Positions 26,522 to 35,275 of a stretch of 64,000 bases of DNA are shown here, in pieces. Origin of the DNA: Novosphingobium fuchskuhlense (lineage in GTDB: Bacteria > Pseudomonadota > Alphaproteobacteria > Sphingomonadales > Sphingomonadaceae); NCBI RefSeq assembly GCF_001519075.1, contig NZ_KQ954247.1, forward strand, positions 19,760-83,759, read 5' to 3'. The translations under genes and the position numbers were made by a program. The number at the start of each line of letters is the position of its first letter. Position 1 is the stretch's first letter. Below the pieces are notes generated by a model, which saw only the letters and a list, made by a program, of their open reading frames with translations, ran no database searches and was not told the DNA's origin.

Positions 26522-28216
26522 ATGAAACGGCTTGTTCTCGTCCTCGTCTGCCTTACGTTTGCCGGAGCGCTGCACGCCCAGACGACGACCGATGCTGCAA
26601 AGGCCGACGGCAAGGCCTTCGGCCGCGACAAGGCCGCAGCGGCTCAGGGCGCAGCAACCACAAACCCCGATGCCAGCCGAATTCCGGGCTTCGGCGGCGT
26701 CCCGGTTGAGGCGAGCTTTTTTGCTGATCCTGACCGGATGAGCCGGGAGGCCGCCAGCCAGACTTCAACGAGCACCGGCTATCGCACCATGCGGGACTCC
26801 ATGGACCGGCGCGCACGTTTTGCGCCGAAGGATCTCGATGCCACGATCGCGCGCAGCAAAGTCATTGGTGACAATCCTCTTTCCTATACCAGCGGCATGG
26901 GCATAGGCGGCACGCAAGGGCGCTGCGTGCCGCTGCCGCCGGGGTCCGGCACTGCTGGTCGCTACATGGCCACCTGCAACACCGGCTACACCGCGACGCA
27001 AGAGACCCGGACTTGCCCCGTCACCCTGACCGCGAAGCCCGAGCAACGGCAAGTCTATGGCTACTTCTGTGTCCGGGCACCGGGCGCCGATCCCACGAGC
27101 GTCTATAACTGCAACCGTTACCCAGCGCCCCAGTGCAAAGTCACGTCTTCCGTGGCGATTGGCTGCCTCCCTTTTGGCGGCTGCTTTCCAGATATCTACA
27201 TTGACCAGGTCAGTTGCTCGCCGGCCATCGATGGAGCGACCCCGACCAGTGTGACCGGCGAGAATGTCGTCACAACGACCCGCGATAAAAGCAAGTGCAC
27301 CGGGCTTGCGGCCGACAGCACCTGCCAGCAGGACAACGAGACCTGCACCGACAGCGATCCGGTTACCCGCATCGTCGACGGGGTTGCCGTTACGCAGCCG
27401 TGCTGGGCGTGGTCGCGCAGCTACACCTGCACGAAGTTTGCGGAAGCGCAGGACTGCCAGACGCTTGAGACCACGCCCGGCTGTAAACTGGTGCGCAAGG
27501 ATTGCCTGACCGACGAACCCTGCCGAACCTGGGAGTGGGTCTATGATTGCCCGGTTCCGGACAGGCAGGCGAGCACCAATCAATTCATCTGTGACGGCGA
27601 TGTCTACTGCATCGACGGGTCGTGCGAGACGATTAACCGCGCAGCCAATGACGAGTTCAAGGATGCCGTCGTCGCGCTGAACTCCATGGACCAGGCGCGG
27701 CGCGAGTTTGATCCCGGTACGCTGAGCTTGTTCAAGGGCGAGCGTGCAAGCTGCGCCTCCAAGGTCTTCGGCATCCTTAATTGCTGCAAGGGCAAGGGTT
27801 TTCCGCTCATCCCGGGGATCCAGCTGCTCGTTGCGCTGGGCTGCGGGCGCGAGGAAATGCTGCTCCATCAGCGCGATGCGCAGGGTCTGTGCAGCTATGT
27901 CGGCACCTATTGCGCCTCAAGCTTCCTCGGGGTCTGCTTCACCAAGCGGAAGGTCTACTGCTGCTTTGAATCCAAGCTTTCCCGCATCCTGCAGGAGCAG
28001 GGCCGCCAGCAGCTGAGCAAGCCCTGGGGCAAGCCCAAGACCGAACAGTGCCTCGGCTTCACGGTCGACGAATTCGCGCAGCTCGACCTCTCGAAAATGG
28101 ATTTCAGCGAGGTCTACGCCGAGTTCACCGATGCCGCCCGTCTGCCTGACGAACTGCAGGCAACCCAGGAAATCCAGCAAAAGATCGAGGACTATTATGC
28201 AAGTGCGCGCCAGTAA
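26522..28216 (+). CDS. traN: TraN, outer-membrane mating-pair stabilisation protein
   Basis: 564 residues. I chose ATG 26522 because AAGGG lies seven bases before it; GTG 26504, overlapping the trbC stop, is an alternative. Signal peptide ends at ~18 (LHAQ). The protein is very Cys-rich with repeated CxxC-type pairs (DNETCTDSD, QDCQTLETTPGC, KDCLTDEPC), typical of TraN, which bridges donor and recipient through recipient porins. The C-terminal part (CYVGTYC..., KRKVYCCFESKLSRILQEQGR) is the conserved TraN end. It is near the F length (602). Confidence 0.95.
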   Translation: MKRLVLVLVCLTFAGALHAQTTTDAAKADGKAFGRDKAAAAQGAATTNPDASRIPGFGGVPVEASFFADPDRMSREAASQTSTSTGYRTMRDSMDRRARFAPKDLDATIARSKVIGDNPLSYTSGMGIGGTQGRCVPLPPGSGTAGRYMATCNTGYTATQETRTCPVTLTAKPEQRQVYGYFCVRAPGADPTSVYNCNRYPAPQCKVTSSVAIGCLPFGGCFPDIYIDQVSCSPAIDGATPTSVTGENVVTTTRDKSKCTGLAADSTCQQDNETCTDSDPVTRIVDGVAVTQPCWAWSRSYTCTKFAEAQDCQTLETTPGCKLVRKDCLTDEPCRTWEWVYDCPVPDRQASTNQFICDGDVYCIDGSCETINRAANDEFKDAVVALNSMDQARREFDPGTLSLFKGERASCASKVFGILNCCKGKGFPLIPGIQLLVALGCGREEMLLHQRDAQGLCSYVGTYCASSFLGVCFTKRKVYCCFESKLSRILQEQGRQQLSKPWGKPKTEQCLGFTVDEFAQLDLSKMDFSEVYAEFTDAARLPDELQATQEIQQKIEDYYASARQ

Positions 28217-29033
28217 GACCGGCCAGCGGCTCTTGGCCGCCTGCCTCGCCCTCACCGCCACCAGTGGTTTCAGCACTGCTCCAGCGGGAGCCGAAGAGCC
28301 GCCGCTTGTCACGACCGATGACAGACAGGACAGCTTCTATTGCGCCGAGCGCCGGCTCGGATACTGGTTCTACTGCGCCAAACCCAAGCCGCCCGAGCCC
28401 GCCAGCAAACCATCGGCCCCTGCCGTCAGCGCGACGAGCCAGCTTGATGCGGTCACGGCCGAGCTTCGTGAGCTCAAGGCCAAGGCAATCATGGAGCCCA
28501 CACCCGCCAACGTCACGGCCTACATCCGTTTCCAGCGCGAGCAACTCGACCGGGCCTCGCTCTTCAGCGATGTCTGGCAGCGCGCGATCTGGCAGGATCC
28601 TGATCTCGACTACACCCTGCAGCGGCCGGTTTCGACGCTCGGCAAGCGCCAGTGGCAGGACGCACGCGGCGCGGAGCGCAATACCGTGATGGCGCACCTC
28701 TCCGAGCGCTACGGCCTGTTCTACTTCTTTGCCCAGACCTGCGGCGCCTGCGAGGTCATGTCGCCGATCGTGCAAAGCGTCGCTTCGACCTGGCACATCA
28801 CCGTGCGCGCGGTCTCGACCGATGGTGGGCCATCGCGGCAGTTCCCGAGCTACACCGTCGAGACCAATCAGCGCGTCCGCATGGGGCTTGAGCCCAAGGT
28901 CACACCCGCAGTTGTGCTGTGGGATGCCGCAAAAGGCCAGGCGATCCCGATCGGCTACGGCGTGATGTCCGCCGACGAGCTTCAGGACCGCATCTACCTC
29001 CTCACATCGAAGGAAGCCGGACGTGACTACTAG
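28197..29033 (+). CDS. traF: TraF, periplasmic thioredoxin-like assembly protein
   Basis: 278 residues; the real start is ATG 28197 (MQVRASK), overlapping traN by 20 bases. Signal peptide to ~33 (PAGA). The central part carries the TraF pattern (FYCAERRLGYWFYC) and the C-terminal thioredoxin domain has FFAQTCGACEVMSP with a CGAC pair. F TraF itself lacks the active pair, but many alphaproteobacterial ones keep it. It would assist disulfide formation in TraN, TraU and TraH. Confidence 0.94.
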   Translation: MQVRASKTGQRLLAACLALTATSGFSTAPAGAEEPPLVTTDDRQDSFYCAERRLGYWFYCAKPKPPEPASKPSAPAVSATSQLDAVTAELRELKAKAIMEPTPANVTAYIRFQREQLDRASLFSDVWQRAIWQDPDLDYTLQRPVSTLGKRQWQDARGAERNTVMAHLSERYGLFYFFAQTCGACEVMSPIVQSVASTWHITVRAVSTDGGPSRQFPSYTVETNQRVRMGLEPKVTPAVVLWDAAKGQAIPIGYGVMSADELQDRIYLLTSKEAGRDY

Positions 29034-30471
29034 CATGAAACGCTCAAAGACCGCGCTGCTCGCTGCGATCCTCGCGGCAGCCCTCCCCCTCGCCAGCGTC
29101 TCCGCGAATGTCGGCAGCTCGATGGATTCGTTTCTGCGCGATGTCGGCGGGGCCGCGAATGTGAACGGCCCGACGGCGTTTCAGGGCCAGTCGGCGGGCT
29201 ATTATAGCCTCGGCAACATCTGGACCCGCTTCCCGCAAAAGACGACCAACATCGCAAACTTGCAGCTGCCGCGCGCCCGCGCAGGCTGCGGGGGCATCGA
29301 TATTTTTGCCGGCTCGTTCAGTTTTATCAACGCGAGCGAGATCGTCGCGATGCTGAAGGCGGTCGCCAACAACGCGGTCGGTTTTGCCTTCAGCCTCGCG
29401 ATCGACACGGTCTGCCCGGAATGCTCGAAGATCATGCAGGAGTTCAGCCAAAAGGCTCAGCTCATGAACAATCTCAACATCAGCAGCTGCGAGCTTGCCC
29501 AGGGTCTGGTCGGCGGCGTTTGGCCAAAGGGCGACCTTGCCGACAAGGCGATCTGCGAGGCGATCGGCAATTCGGAAGGCATATTCACCGACTATGCCGC
29601 GGCCAAGCATGGCTGCGGCACCAGGGGACAGCGGACCAGCACCACGGCCCAGGGCGGGGGCAAATATGATGATGTGAACACAGGCGTGGCGAGAAACTAT
29701 ACCTGGACCATCCTCAAGAAGTCGGCGTTCTTCTCGCCGAATGGTACGTTCGACCAGGAGCTCGCCGAATACGCCATGACGCTCCTCGGCACGATCATTT
29801 ACGTGCCGCCCAAGGATGATGCGCCGGGCAAGTTCGTGCCGATCGTGGGGGAAGCCTCCTCGACACTGGTGACATCGCTGCTTGATGGAACGTCGGGCAG
29901 CAATGTCTTGATCTTCCATTGCGACGAGCCCGCCAAATGTCTCGAGCCTGGATTCAAGTCGCTGAGCCTTCCCGCCTCAAAAGCCCTCCGCCCCCGTGTG
30001 TCCGCGCTGATCGCAGGCATGGTGCAGGCGATCCACGACGACACAGCGATCACCTCGGCCCAGAAGGAACTCCTGCAGGTCTCGTCAGTGCCGCTCTACA
30101 AGATCCTGACCGTACAGGCCGCCTATGGCCGCGGCATGCCGACGGATGATCGCGAGACACTGGCCGAGATCGCGAGCGTCGACATGTTGTTTGCGGTCCT
30201 TGACCGAATTGTCGGGGAAGCCGGCCGTTCGATGTCGAGCTTCATTGGAGCGGACGAGGCCAAGATCGCCATGTGGCAGGGACAGGTGGGCGTCGTGCGC
30301 CAGGCGCTGGCTGACCGTCAGGCCAATACGCACCTCAAGGTGGGCGCGATCATGCAGATCATCGAGAAGACGGCATTCATCGAGAATGAGCTCGCGGCTT
30401 CGATGTCGCCCGGCATGGCAGCTTCGCTCGACTGGTCGCGCGGCGTTCAGAACCGAGCCCTCACCCACTGA
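29023..30471 (+). CDS. traH: TraH, pilus assembly protein
   Basis: 482 residues. GTG 29023 has AAGGAA eight bases upstream and overlaps traF; ATG 29035 (MKRSKT) is an alternative. Signal peptide ends near SVSA. Family features: GGAANVNGPTAFQGQSAGYYSLGN split over the N-terminus, GCGGIDIFAGSFSFIN, and a helical C-terminal half. TraH is periplasmic/outer-membrane associated and needed for pilus biogenesis. Same position as in F. Confidence 0.95.
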   Translation: MTTSMKRSKTALLAAILAAALPLASVSANVGSSMDSFLRDVGGAANVNGPTAFQGQSAGYYSLGNIWTRFPQKTTNIANLQLPRARAGCGGIDIFAGSFSFINASEIVAMLKAVANNAVGFAFSLAIDTVCPECSKIMQEFSQKAQLMNNLNISSCELAQGLVGGVWPKGDLADKAICEAIGNSEGIFTDYAAAKHGCGTRGQRTSTTAQGGGKYDDVNTGVARNYTWTILKKSAFFSPNGTFDQELAEYAMTLLGTIIYVPPKDDAPGKFVPIVGEASSTLVTSLLDGTSGSNVLIFHCDEPAKCLEPGFKSLSLPASKALRPRVSALIAGMVQAIHDDTAITSAQKELLQVSSVPLYKILTVQAAYGRGMPTDDRETLAEIASVDMLFAVLDRIVGEAGRSMSSFIGADEAKIAMWQGQVGVVRQALADRQANTHLKVGAIMQIIEKTAFIENELAASMSPGMAASLDWSRGVQNRALTH

Positions 30472-30498
30472 TCGCCAAACCCAAGCGGAACATGAGCC

Positions 30499-33201
30499 AT
30501 GGTTGAAATTTTCACGGTCGGCGGCGGCGATTATCTGGTGAACGTGTTTCAGGCGGTCGCAGCCTGGACCGGCAGCGGCGGCTACAAGAGCCTGCTTCAG
30601 GTAGTCATGGTCATGGGCCTTGGTCTGTCAGCCCTTACGCTTGCGTTCAATCAGGACTGGCGCGCCTGGATCAACTGGTTCCTCGGCGCGACCCTGATCT
30701 ACTCCTGCCTGATGGTGCCGCGCCTCGACGTCCACGTGACCGACCGGCTCAACCCGAGCCTTGCGCCGGCCAATGTCAGCAACGTGCCGCTCGGCCTTGC
30801 ACTGATGGCAAGCTTCACCAGCCAGGTCGGCGACTATCTTACGGGCTCGGCCGAAGTCGTGTTTGGCCTGCCCGGCAATCTCAACTATTCCCGCAATGGC
30901 ATGATCTATGGCGCCCGGCTTTACGACGCTACGCGCTCGTTGCGCATCTCCGACCCGGAGTTTGCCTCCAACCTCGATGAGCATTTCCGGCAGTGTGTCT
31001 TCTACGATGTGCTGCTCGGGCGCTATTCGATGAAGGAACTCGCAGAAACAAACGACATCTGGGTTACCATAGCCCCGGGAAGCCAGGCCCGCGCCCAGCG
31101 CTTTCTCACCCGCGATGCGGCGTCCGGCCAAGTAACCTCAAGCATCGTCACTTGCCGCGAGGCCTATAATGCTCTGAATGCCCGGTGGGCGGGCCTCATC
31201 GACGATATGGGAACCGTCTTTGGCCGCCAGCTCTATCCCAACCAGACAGCGGCGCTCGCCAAGGCGAAGCTATTTGCCGATCTACCTGTGGCCTATCAGT
31301 ATCTCAGCGGCGTCTCGGCCAATGCGACCGCAATCTTCAAGCAGACCCTCACCATCAACGCGATGAGCCAGGCGATGCATTCGATGGCCGGCGGCAGCGG
31401 GGCCGGCAATGTCGATGTCTATGCCCAGACCAGGGCCGACATCCAGACCGAGCGGACCTATGGCTCGATCGCCAGCAACGCGATGAAGTGGGTGCCGCTC
31501 CTGAACATCGTGCTCACTGTCCTGTTCTACGCGCTGTTTCCGGTGCTCTTCCCGCTATTCCTGATGCCGAAGACAGGCCCAGTCGCGTTGAAGGGTTACA
31601 TCACAGGATTTTTCTATCTCGCGGCATGGGGACCGCTCTTTGTGATCCTGCACATGATGCTGATGTACAAGGGAGCGGCCGACATGACGGCGGTTGCTGG
31701 CGCCAAGGGCCTGAGCCTGGCGAGCTTCACCGGGATGGCCGACGTCAACAGCGATATCGGCATTCTGGCAGGCTATCTGATTGCCTCGGTGCCGTTCCTT
31801 GCGGGCGGCGTCGCCAAGGGTGCGATGGCCATTTCAAACAACGCGACAAGCTACCTCAATCCCAGTCAGAACGCGGCGGAGGAAGCGGCCCGCGAGGCCA
31901 GCACTGGCAATGTCGCACTCGGGAACACGAGCTTTGAGAATTCGACGGTTCTCACCCGCCAGTTCGCGCAAGGCACCATCGCTCCCAGCTTCACCTACGG
32001 TGCAGGTCAGACGCGCACCTTCAGCGACACCGGGTCAATGACCACAAGCTTTCCCGAAGCCAGCTACGACCAGCTTCCGAACTCCAGTTATCCGTTCACG
32101 CCGAGCCTCGGACAGGAATTCACCTCGCGGCTCTCGACGATGGCGTCGCAAGCGCGCTCAAACAGCGAGTCTTATGCAACCGTCGCCACGGAATCGACCG
32201 CGAGCGCAGTTTCCAAATTCCGTGAACTCAGAAATCAGTTCAGCCGCAGCTCGGCCTTCGAAAGCGCAACTGGCACGTCCAACTCCGACAGCATCCAGAC
32301 CGCCTTCAGCGAGGTCGATCAGGCGTCCACGAGCCTGCAACGGCAGTTTGGTTTATCACGCCGCGCGGCTGACGACATTTCCACTGCCTGGTTTTTAGGC
32401 GGTGAAGCAGGCGCGAACGCGGGAGTAACGAATGGCGTTCTCTCCGCAAACATTGGAGCCAAAGGCGGCGGCACTAGAACTTGGACGGACAGTGACATCG
32501 GTATCGCCTCCGAAGACAGGTCCCGAATTTTCGGAAGCCTTGCCCAGATGTCCGACAGCCGCAATTGGTCGAGCACCCGAGACGGGTTCGTTCGATCAGT
32601 CAGCACGTCTTCCAGTTCATCGGTAGCGACCACCGCGGGCGGCATGAACGCCTCGCTTACTGAGGCCCAGAGCTACAGCCGGGAGGCCCGGCGCGCCGAA
32701 GAACTTGCCAATCGCCTTGAAAGTCAGGCTTCGTTCTTCGAGGGCAATAGCGCAGCAGGAAGCCTCAACCTGTCCCAGGCATACAGAGAATGGGGATTGG
32801 TTGAAATCGAGCGAAACCGGGATTTCTATGGGAACGTGCGCTTCGATGACGTTGCGTTCCAGCTCAGCTCTGGAGGGCAGGCCCTTCAAGCCAAGTTTGT
32901 TGAGAGTTATGCAGCTCAGGTTCGCGACGGAATCGAAGATCGCCTCGTCCTGGCTCCCGGACAACCTATATCCCGTCCGAATATCTCTGGCGCCGGATCA
33001 GTACGAGGGCGCGCGCAGACAGACGGAGGCGGTTCTGGCACGGTGCCTAAGGTAGACGTTGGCACTATCCATGATGAGGTTCAGCGGGCTCAGGCTGCCG
33101 GTCGCCAAAAGATTGGCGGATCCAAGGGGAGTTTGGAGGCGGTTACCAGCGGGGCGCAGGGGGCAAGCGCTGAATCGGCTGACGATGTGAAGGAATGGTG
33201 A
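30499..33201 (+). CDS. traG: TraG, mating-pair stabilisation and entry-exclusion partner
   Basis: 900 residues. Residues ~1-460 are the TraG_N membrane domain: hydrophobic segments near 20-45, 50-75, 335-365, 370-395 and 430-450. The C-terminal ~440 residues are Ser/Thr/Ala-rich, with helical stretches such as AQSYSREARRAEELANRLESQ. In F the N-terminus helps build the pilus and the C-terminus stabilises mating and senses TraS. It closes the tra operon; no traS/traT-like gene was recognised after it. Confidence 0.93.
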   Translation: MVEIFTVGGGDYLVNVFQAVAAWTGSGGYKSLLQVVMVMGLGLSALTLAFNQDWRAWINWFLGATLIYSCLMVPRLDVHVTDRLNPSLAPANVSNVPLGLALMASFTSQVGDYLTGSAEVVFGLPGNLNYSRNGMIYGARLYDATRSLRISDPEFASNLDEHFRQCVFYDVLLGRYSMKELAETNDIWVTIAPGSQARAQRFLTRDAASGQVTSSIVTCREAYNALNARWAGLIDDMGTVFGRQLYPNQTAALAKAKLFADLPVAYQYLSGVSANATAIFKQTLTINAMSQAMHSMAGGSGAGNVDVYAQTRADIQTERTYGSIASNAMKWVPLLNIVLTVLFYALFPVLFPLFLMPKTGPVALKGYITGFFYLAAWGPLFVILHMMLMYKGAADMTAVAGAKGLSLASFTGMADVNSDIGILAGYLIASVPFLAGGVAKGAMAISNNATSYLNPSQNAAEEAAREASTGNVALGNTSFENSTVLTRQFAQGTIAPSFTYGAGQTRTFSDTGSMTTSFPEASYDQLPNSSYPFTPSLGQEFTSRLSTMASQARSNSESYATVATESTASAVSKFRELRNQFSRSSAFESATGTSNSDSIQTAFSEVDQASTSLQRQFGLSRRAADDISTAWFLGGEAGANAGVTNGVLSANIGAKGGGTRTWTDSDIGIASEDRSRIFGSLAQMSDSRNWSSTRDGFVRSVSTSSSSSVATTAGGMNASLTEAQSYSREARRAEELANRLESQASFFEGNSAAGSLNLSQAYREWGLVEIERNRDFYGNVRFDDVAFQLSSGGQALQAKFVESYAAQVRDGIEDRLVLAPGQPISRPNISGAGSVRGRAQTDGGGSGTVPKVDVGTIHDEVQRAQAAGRQKIGGSKGSLEAVTSGAQGASAESADDVKEW

Positions 33202-33215
33202 TCAGCGAGTAAAAA

Positions 33216-33434
33216 TCACCACAGACCGAAAGACGCACCCGCCAAGAACGCAAAGACTCCACTGATTGCGACGACGCCGACAATCGTGAGCTTGCGCCCC
33301 CAAGGATCGGCCCAGGATTTTTTAATCCGGTATTCCGTCAGGCGGTTATCGCGGATTGCCTGATCGATTTCAGACAGCCCTTTCCAGTCGCTGCCTCCAG
33401 CCGCCGCTACGCTTTCAAGGTCGGAATTCGTCAT
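33216..33434 (-). CDS. Small membrane protein, unknown
   Basis: 72 residues if it starts at ATG 33434 (MTNSDLESV); a longer in-frame start exists at 33476. A charged N-terminal half (WKGLSEIDQAIRDNRL) precedes one hydrophobic segment (LTIVGVVAISGVFAFLAGASFGLW) reaching the C-terminus, so it could be a tail-anchored inner-membrane protein. Its position after traG on the opposite strand suggests an entry-exclusion or accessory role, but nothing in the sequence shows this. Confidence 0.55.
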   Translation of the reverse strand: MTNSDLESVAAAGGSDWKGLSEIDQAIRDNRLTEYRIKKSWADPWGRKLTIVGVVAISGVFAFLAGASFGLW

Positions 33435-33791
33435 GCTGGCGATCGTCCATTTTCTCCGGAGAACATAACAAAACATGGCGCATCGAACCGCAGAATTTTA
33501 GGAGCGCATCGGCCAGCGCGTAGCAGGGGGGCCAACACCTGTCCGCCTGAGGCCATAGCAATGTCGGCAGCATGCTCGGCGCTGAGCCCCTCCCTCAATA
33601 CTAGCCACGCGCTCAAGGTATCAACGTAGACGCCCCGCCCTTTGGGCGGCTATTTGCAAGTTTTGTGAGAAAAAGGATCGAATTCGGCTACTCTTCCTCG
33701 GTTAGGTTGGCTAAACAGTTATTGTACTGGCGCATGGTTGTGATAGGAAATTTTTGTGGCTCACAAAATCGGAGGCAATTGAGCGATCGTC
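33435..33791. promoter_or_regulatory. Leader/promoter of the ubiquitin-like operon
   Basis: About 350 bases. The last 100 are AT-rich and hold a perfect inverted repeat, TTTTGTG-gct-CACAAAA (33752-33768), followed at once by GGAGG (33771-33775). That GGAGG lies 16 bases before the ATG at 33792, too far for ordinary use, and a TGA lies in frame between them. The repeat is a candidate operator or an RNA hairpin that controls access to the ribosome site. A weak TTGTAC/TAGGAA promoter may lie at 33723-33750. In 33435-33650 I see only a short open stretch with no known match. Confidence 0.45.
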
Positions 33792-34595
33792 ATGAGCGTC
33801 GATGTGCTGCGTTTGCTCAGCTGCTATCCCGATGGTCGCCCATACACACGCGAGCCGGAGATAGAGGAAGCGTTGAAAGAGCTGCACACGATGTCTCTCG
33901 ATGAATTAATGGTGCGGTGCCAGATCGACAGCCCTAAGGTGCCAGGCTACGTGCCGTCTGAGTGTATCGTTCATTTCCTTCGTCAGCACGCGAAGGACAA
34001 TCGTGACGCGCGTTACAATCGCTTCTATCGACTGTTTCGCCGACGCGTCGTCAAAGCCTTACCGCGTGCAGAGCGACAAGAGGGCGCCAAGCTTTTGGTC
34101 GATGCCGCGATCAGCGATGCCAATGACGCGGCCCACGCACGCATCGATTTACTCGTAACCCTCGATCGCGAAGGCGGCAGGCAGCTCGACTTTTATGAAG
34201 TCCATTTCAACCAAGCTGTCGCCCTGCTGCGCCTCTCAGCGCGCCGCGCCAGCGCGCGGAACGCCCGTCGCGAAGTCGCGATCGAGCATGACCCTGAGAC
34301 CGGTGAGCTCCCGCCACTGATCGAGCGCGCCGCTGGCAGTCTCGATGAACTCGACGACAATATTTTTTTCGACCCGATTTTCCGGCCAAGGCTTTTGGCG
34401 GCGATAGAGAGCCTGCAACCGGAACAAAAAGAGGTCATTTCAATGCTCATGTGCCACATCCCGGCAGAAGCGAAGGATCCCGCGCAGCCATCGATAAGCG
34501 CTATCCTAGGTTGCGACCCGAGAACTGTCCGCAATCGGCGCGACAGCGCGGTCAAGAATATCCGCCGACATCTCGGGATCGGAGATGTGTCGTGA
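33792..34595 (+). CDS. Sigma-70-like RNA polymerase factor
   Basis: 267 residues. Around 72-92 (ARYNRFYRLFRRRVVKALP) the sequence resembles sigma region 2, and the C-terminus (~205-262) resembles region 4: a helix with LLAAIESLQPEQKEVISML, then SAILGCDPRTVRNRRDSAVKNI as helix-turn-helix. The middle (~95-200) is longer than in ECF factors. The first ~60 residues look like an extra helical domain. It is the first gene of the operon and overlaps the next by GTGA, so it may drive the operon or another regulon when released by a signal. The ribosome site for the ATG is poor. Confidence 0.7.
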   Translation: MSVDVLRLLSCYPDGRPYTREPEIEEALKELHTMSLDELMVRCQIDSPKVPGYVPSECIVHFLRQHAKDNRDARYNRFYRLFRRRVVKALPRAERQEGAKLLVDAAISDANDAAHARIDLLVTLDREGGRQLDFYEVHFNQAVALLRLSARRASARNARREVAIEHDPETGELPPLIERAAGSLDELDDNIFFDPIFRPRLLAAIESLQPEQKEVISMLMCHIPAEAKDPAQPSISAILGCDPRTVRNRRDSAVKNIRRHLGIGDVS

Positions 34596-35155
34596 CGTCT
34601 TCCACTCCCTCGATCGATGACATCCTCGCAATGTTCGCGACCGACTTGGGCCACGATCCGGAGGTACTCAATCGCTATGTGTGCCTTTATCCGCATGCTG
34701 CGCGCGACTTAGCCGCACTTTTGCACGAGCTCGAACTGCAGAAGGCACTGGCTGGCGACAATCCGATCGACGCGCGTAGTGAAGTTTGGATAGATGGGCT
34801 GTCCATCGACATCGCATCAGCGCCTAACCCACTCGCGAACCTCGATATCGCACGTTACGCCTCGGTGCGGGACGCACTTGGCGTTCCGACAATCATCCTG
34901 AACGCGTTTCGTGACAGGCTTGTCGCCGCGGGGACAGTTCCGCTAAGATTTTTAGAGCAGCTTGCCCAAGAACTGGGAACGGGCTTGAGCGAACTCATCG
35001 CCTTCCTCGCACAGCCACCTGGTCTTCAAAAAGCCGTTCAACACAAGTCCGACAAGGCGCCTCGAGCGCCCATGACAAAAGTGAGCTTTGCCAGCCTGCT
35101 CGATGATGCGGGCGTTTCGGCCGAGCAAGCCCTAGAGCTCCTAGCCGAGGACTAG
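34592..35155 (+). CDS. Unknown helical protein, possible anti-sigma or partner
   Basis: 187 residues from a GTG in the GTGA overlap with the sigma-like gene; GGAG lies about eight bases upstream. I recognise no domain. The N-terminus (IDDILAMFATDLGHDPEVLNRYV) and the ARDLAALLHELEL helix, then IARYASVRDALGVPTIILNAFRDRL, suggest an all-helical fold; there is no zinc motif or membrane segment. Tight coupling to the sigma-like gene makes a regulatory partner (anti-sigma or antitoxin-like, perhaps a substrate of the ImmA-type protease encoded next) a reasonable guess, nothing more. Confidence 0.65.
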   Translation: MTSSTPSIDDILAMFATDLGHDPEVLNRYVCLYPHAARDLAALLHELELQKALAGDNPIDARSEVWIDGLSIDIASAPNPLANLDIARYASVRDALGVPTIILNAFRDRLVAAGTVPLRFLEQLAQELGTGLSELIAFLAQPPGLQKAVQHKSDKAPRAPMTKVSFASLLDDAGVSAEQALELLAED

Positions 35156-35158
35156 GCG

Positions 35159-35275
35159 GTGGATGCCATCGAGCTCGGACGTCAGCGTGCGGCAGAAATT
35201 AACGCAGTAGTCTTATCCGAAGCATCAATCCTTGGGACGCGATGGCAATCGTCAAAGCTGCAGCAAAGCACATAG
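35159..35275 (+). other. Out-of-frame N-terminus of the ImmA/UvrD gene
   Basis: From GTG 35159, four bases after the preceding stop, one frame reads VDAIELGRQRAAEINAVVLSEAS, the kind of first helix seen in ImmA-type proteins, and then runs to a TAG at about 35275. The frame of the helicase gene takes over with INPWDAMAIVKAAAKHIG from about 35223. The two pieces together make a natural N-terminus, so one base appears lost or gained around 35215-35240. No slippery heptamer is obvious. Confidence 0.6.

Noticed and set aside
33431..33616. 61-codon minus-strand frame before the Ubl operon
   Set aside because: Starts with TTG, lacks a ribosome site and has no recognisable family, although the LREGLSAEHAADIA stretch is protein-like.
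35200..35250. Programmed ribosomal frameshift in the ImmA/UvrD gene
   Set aside because: No slippery heptamer or following stem was visible; mutation or sequence error is simpler.
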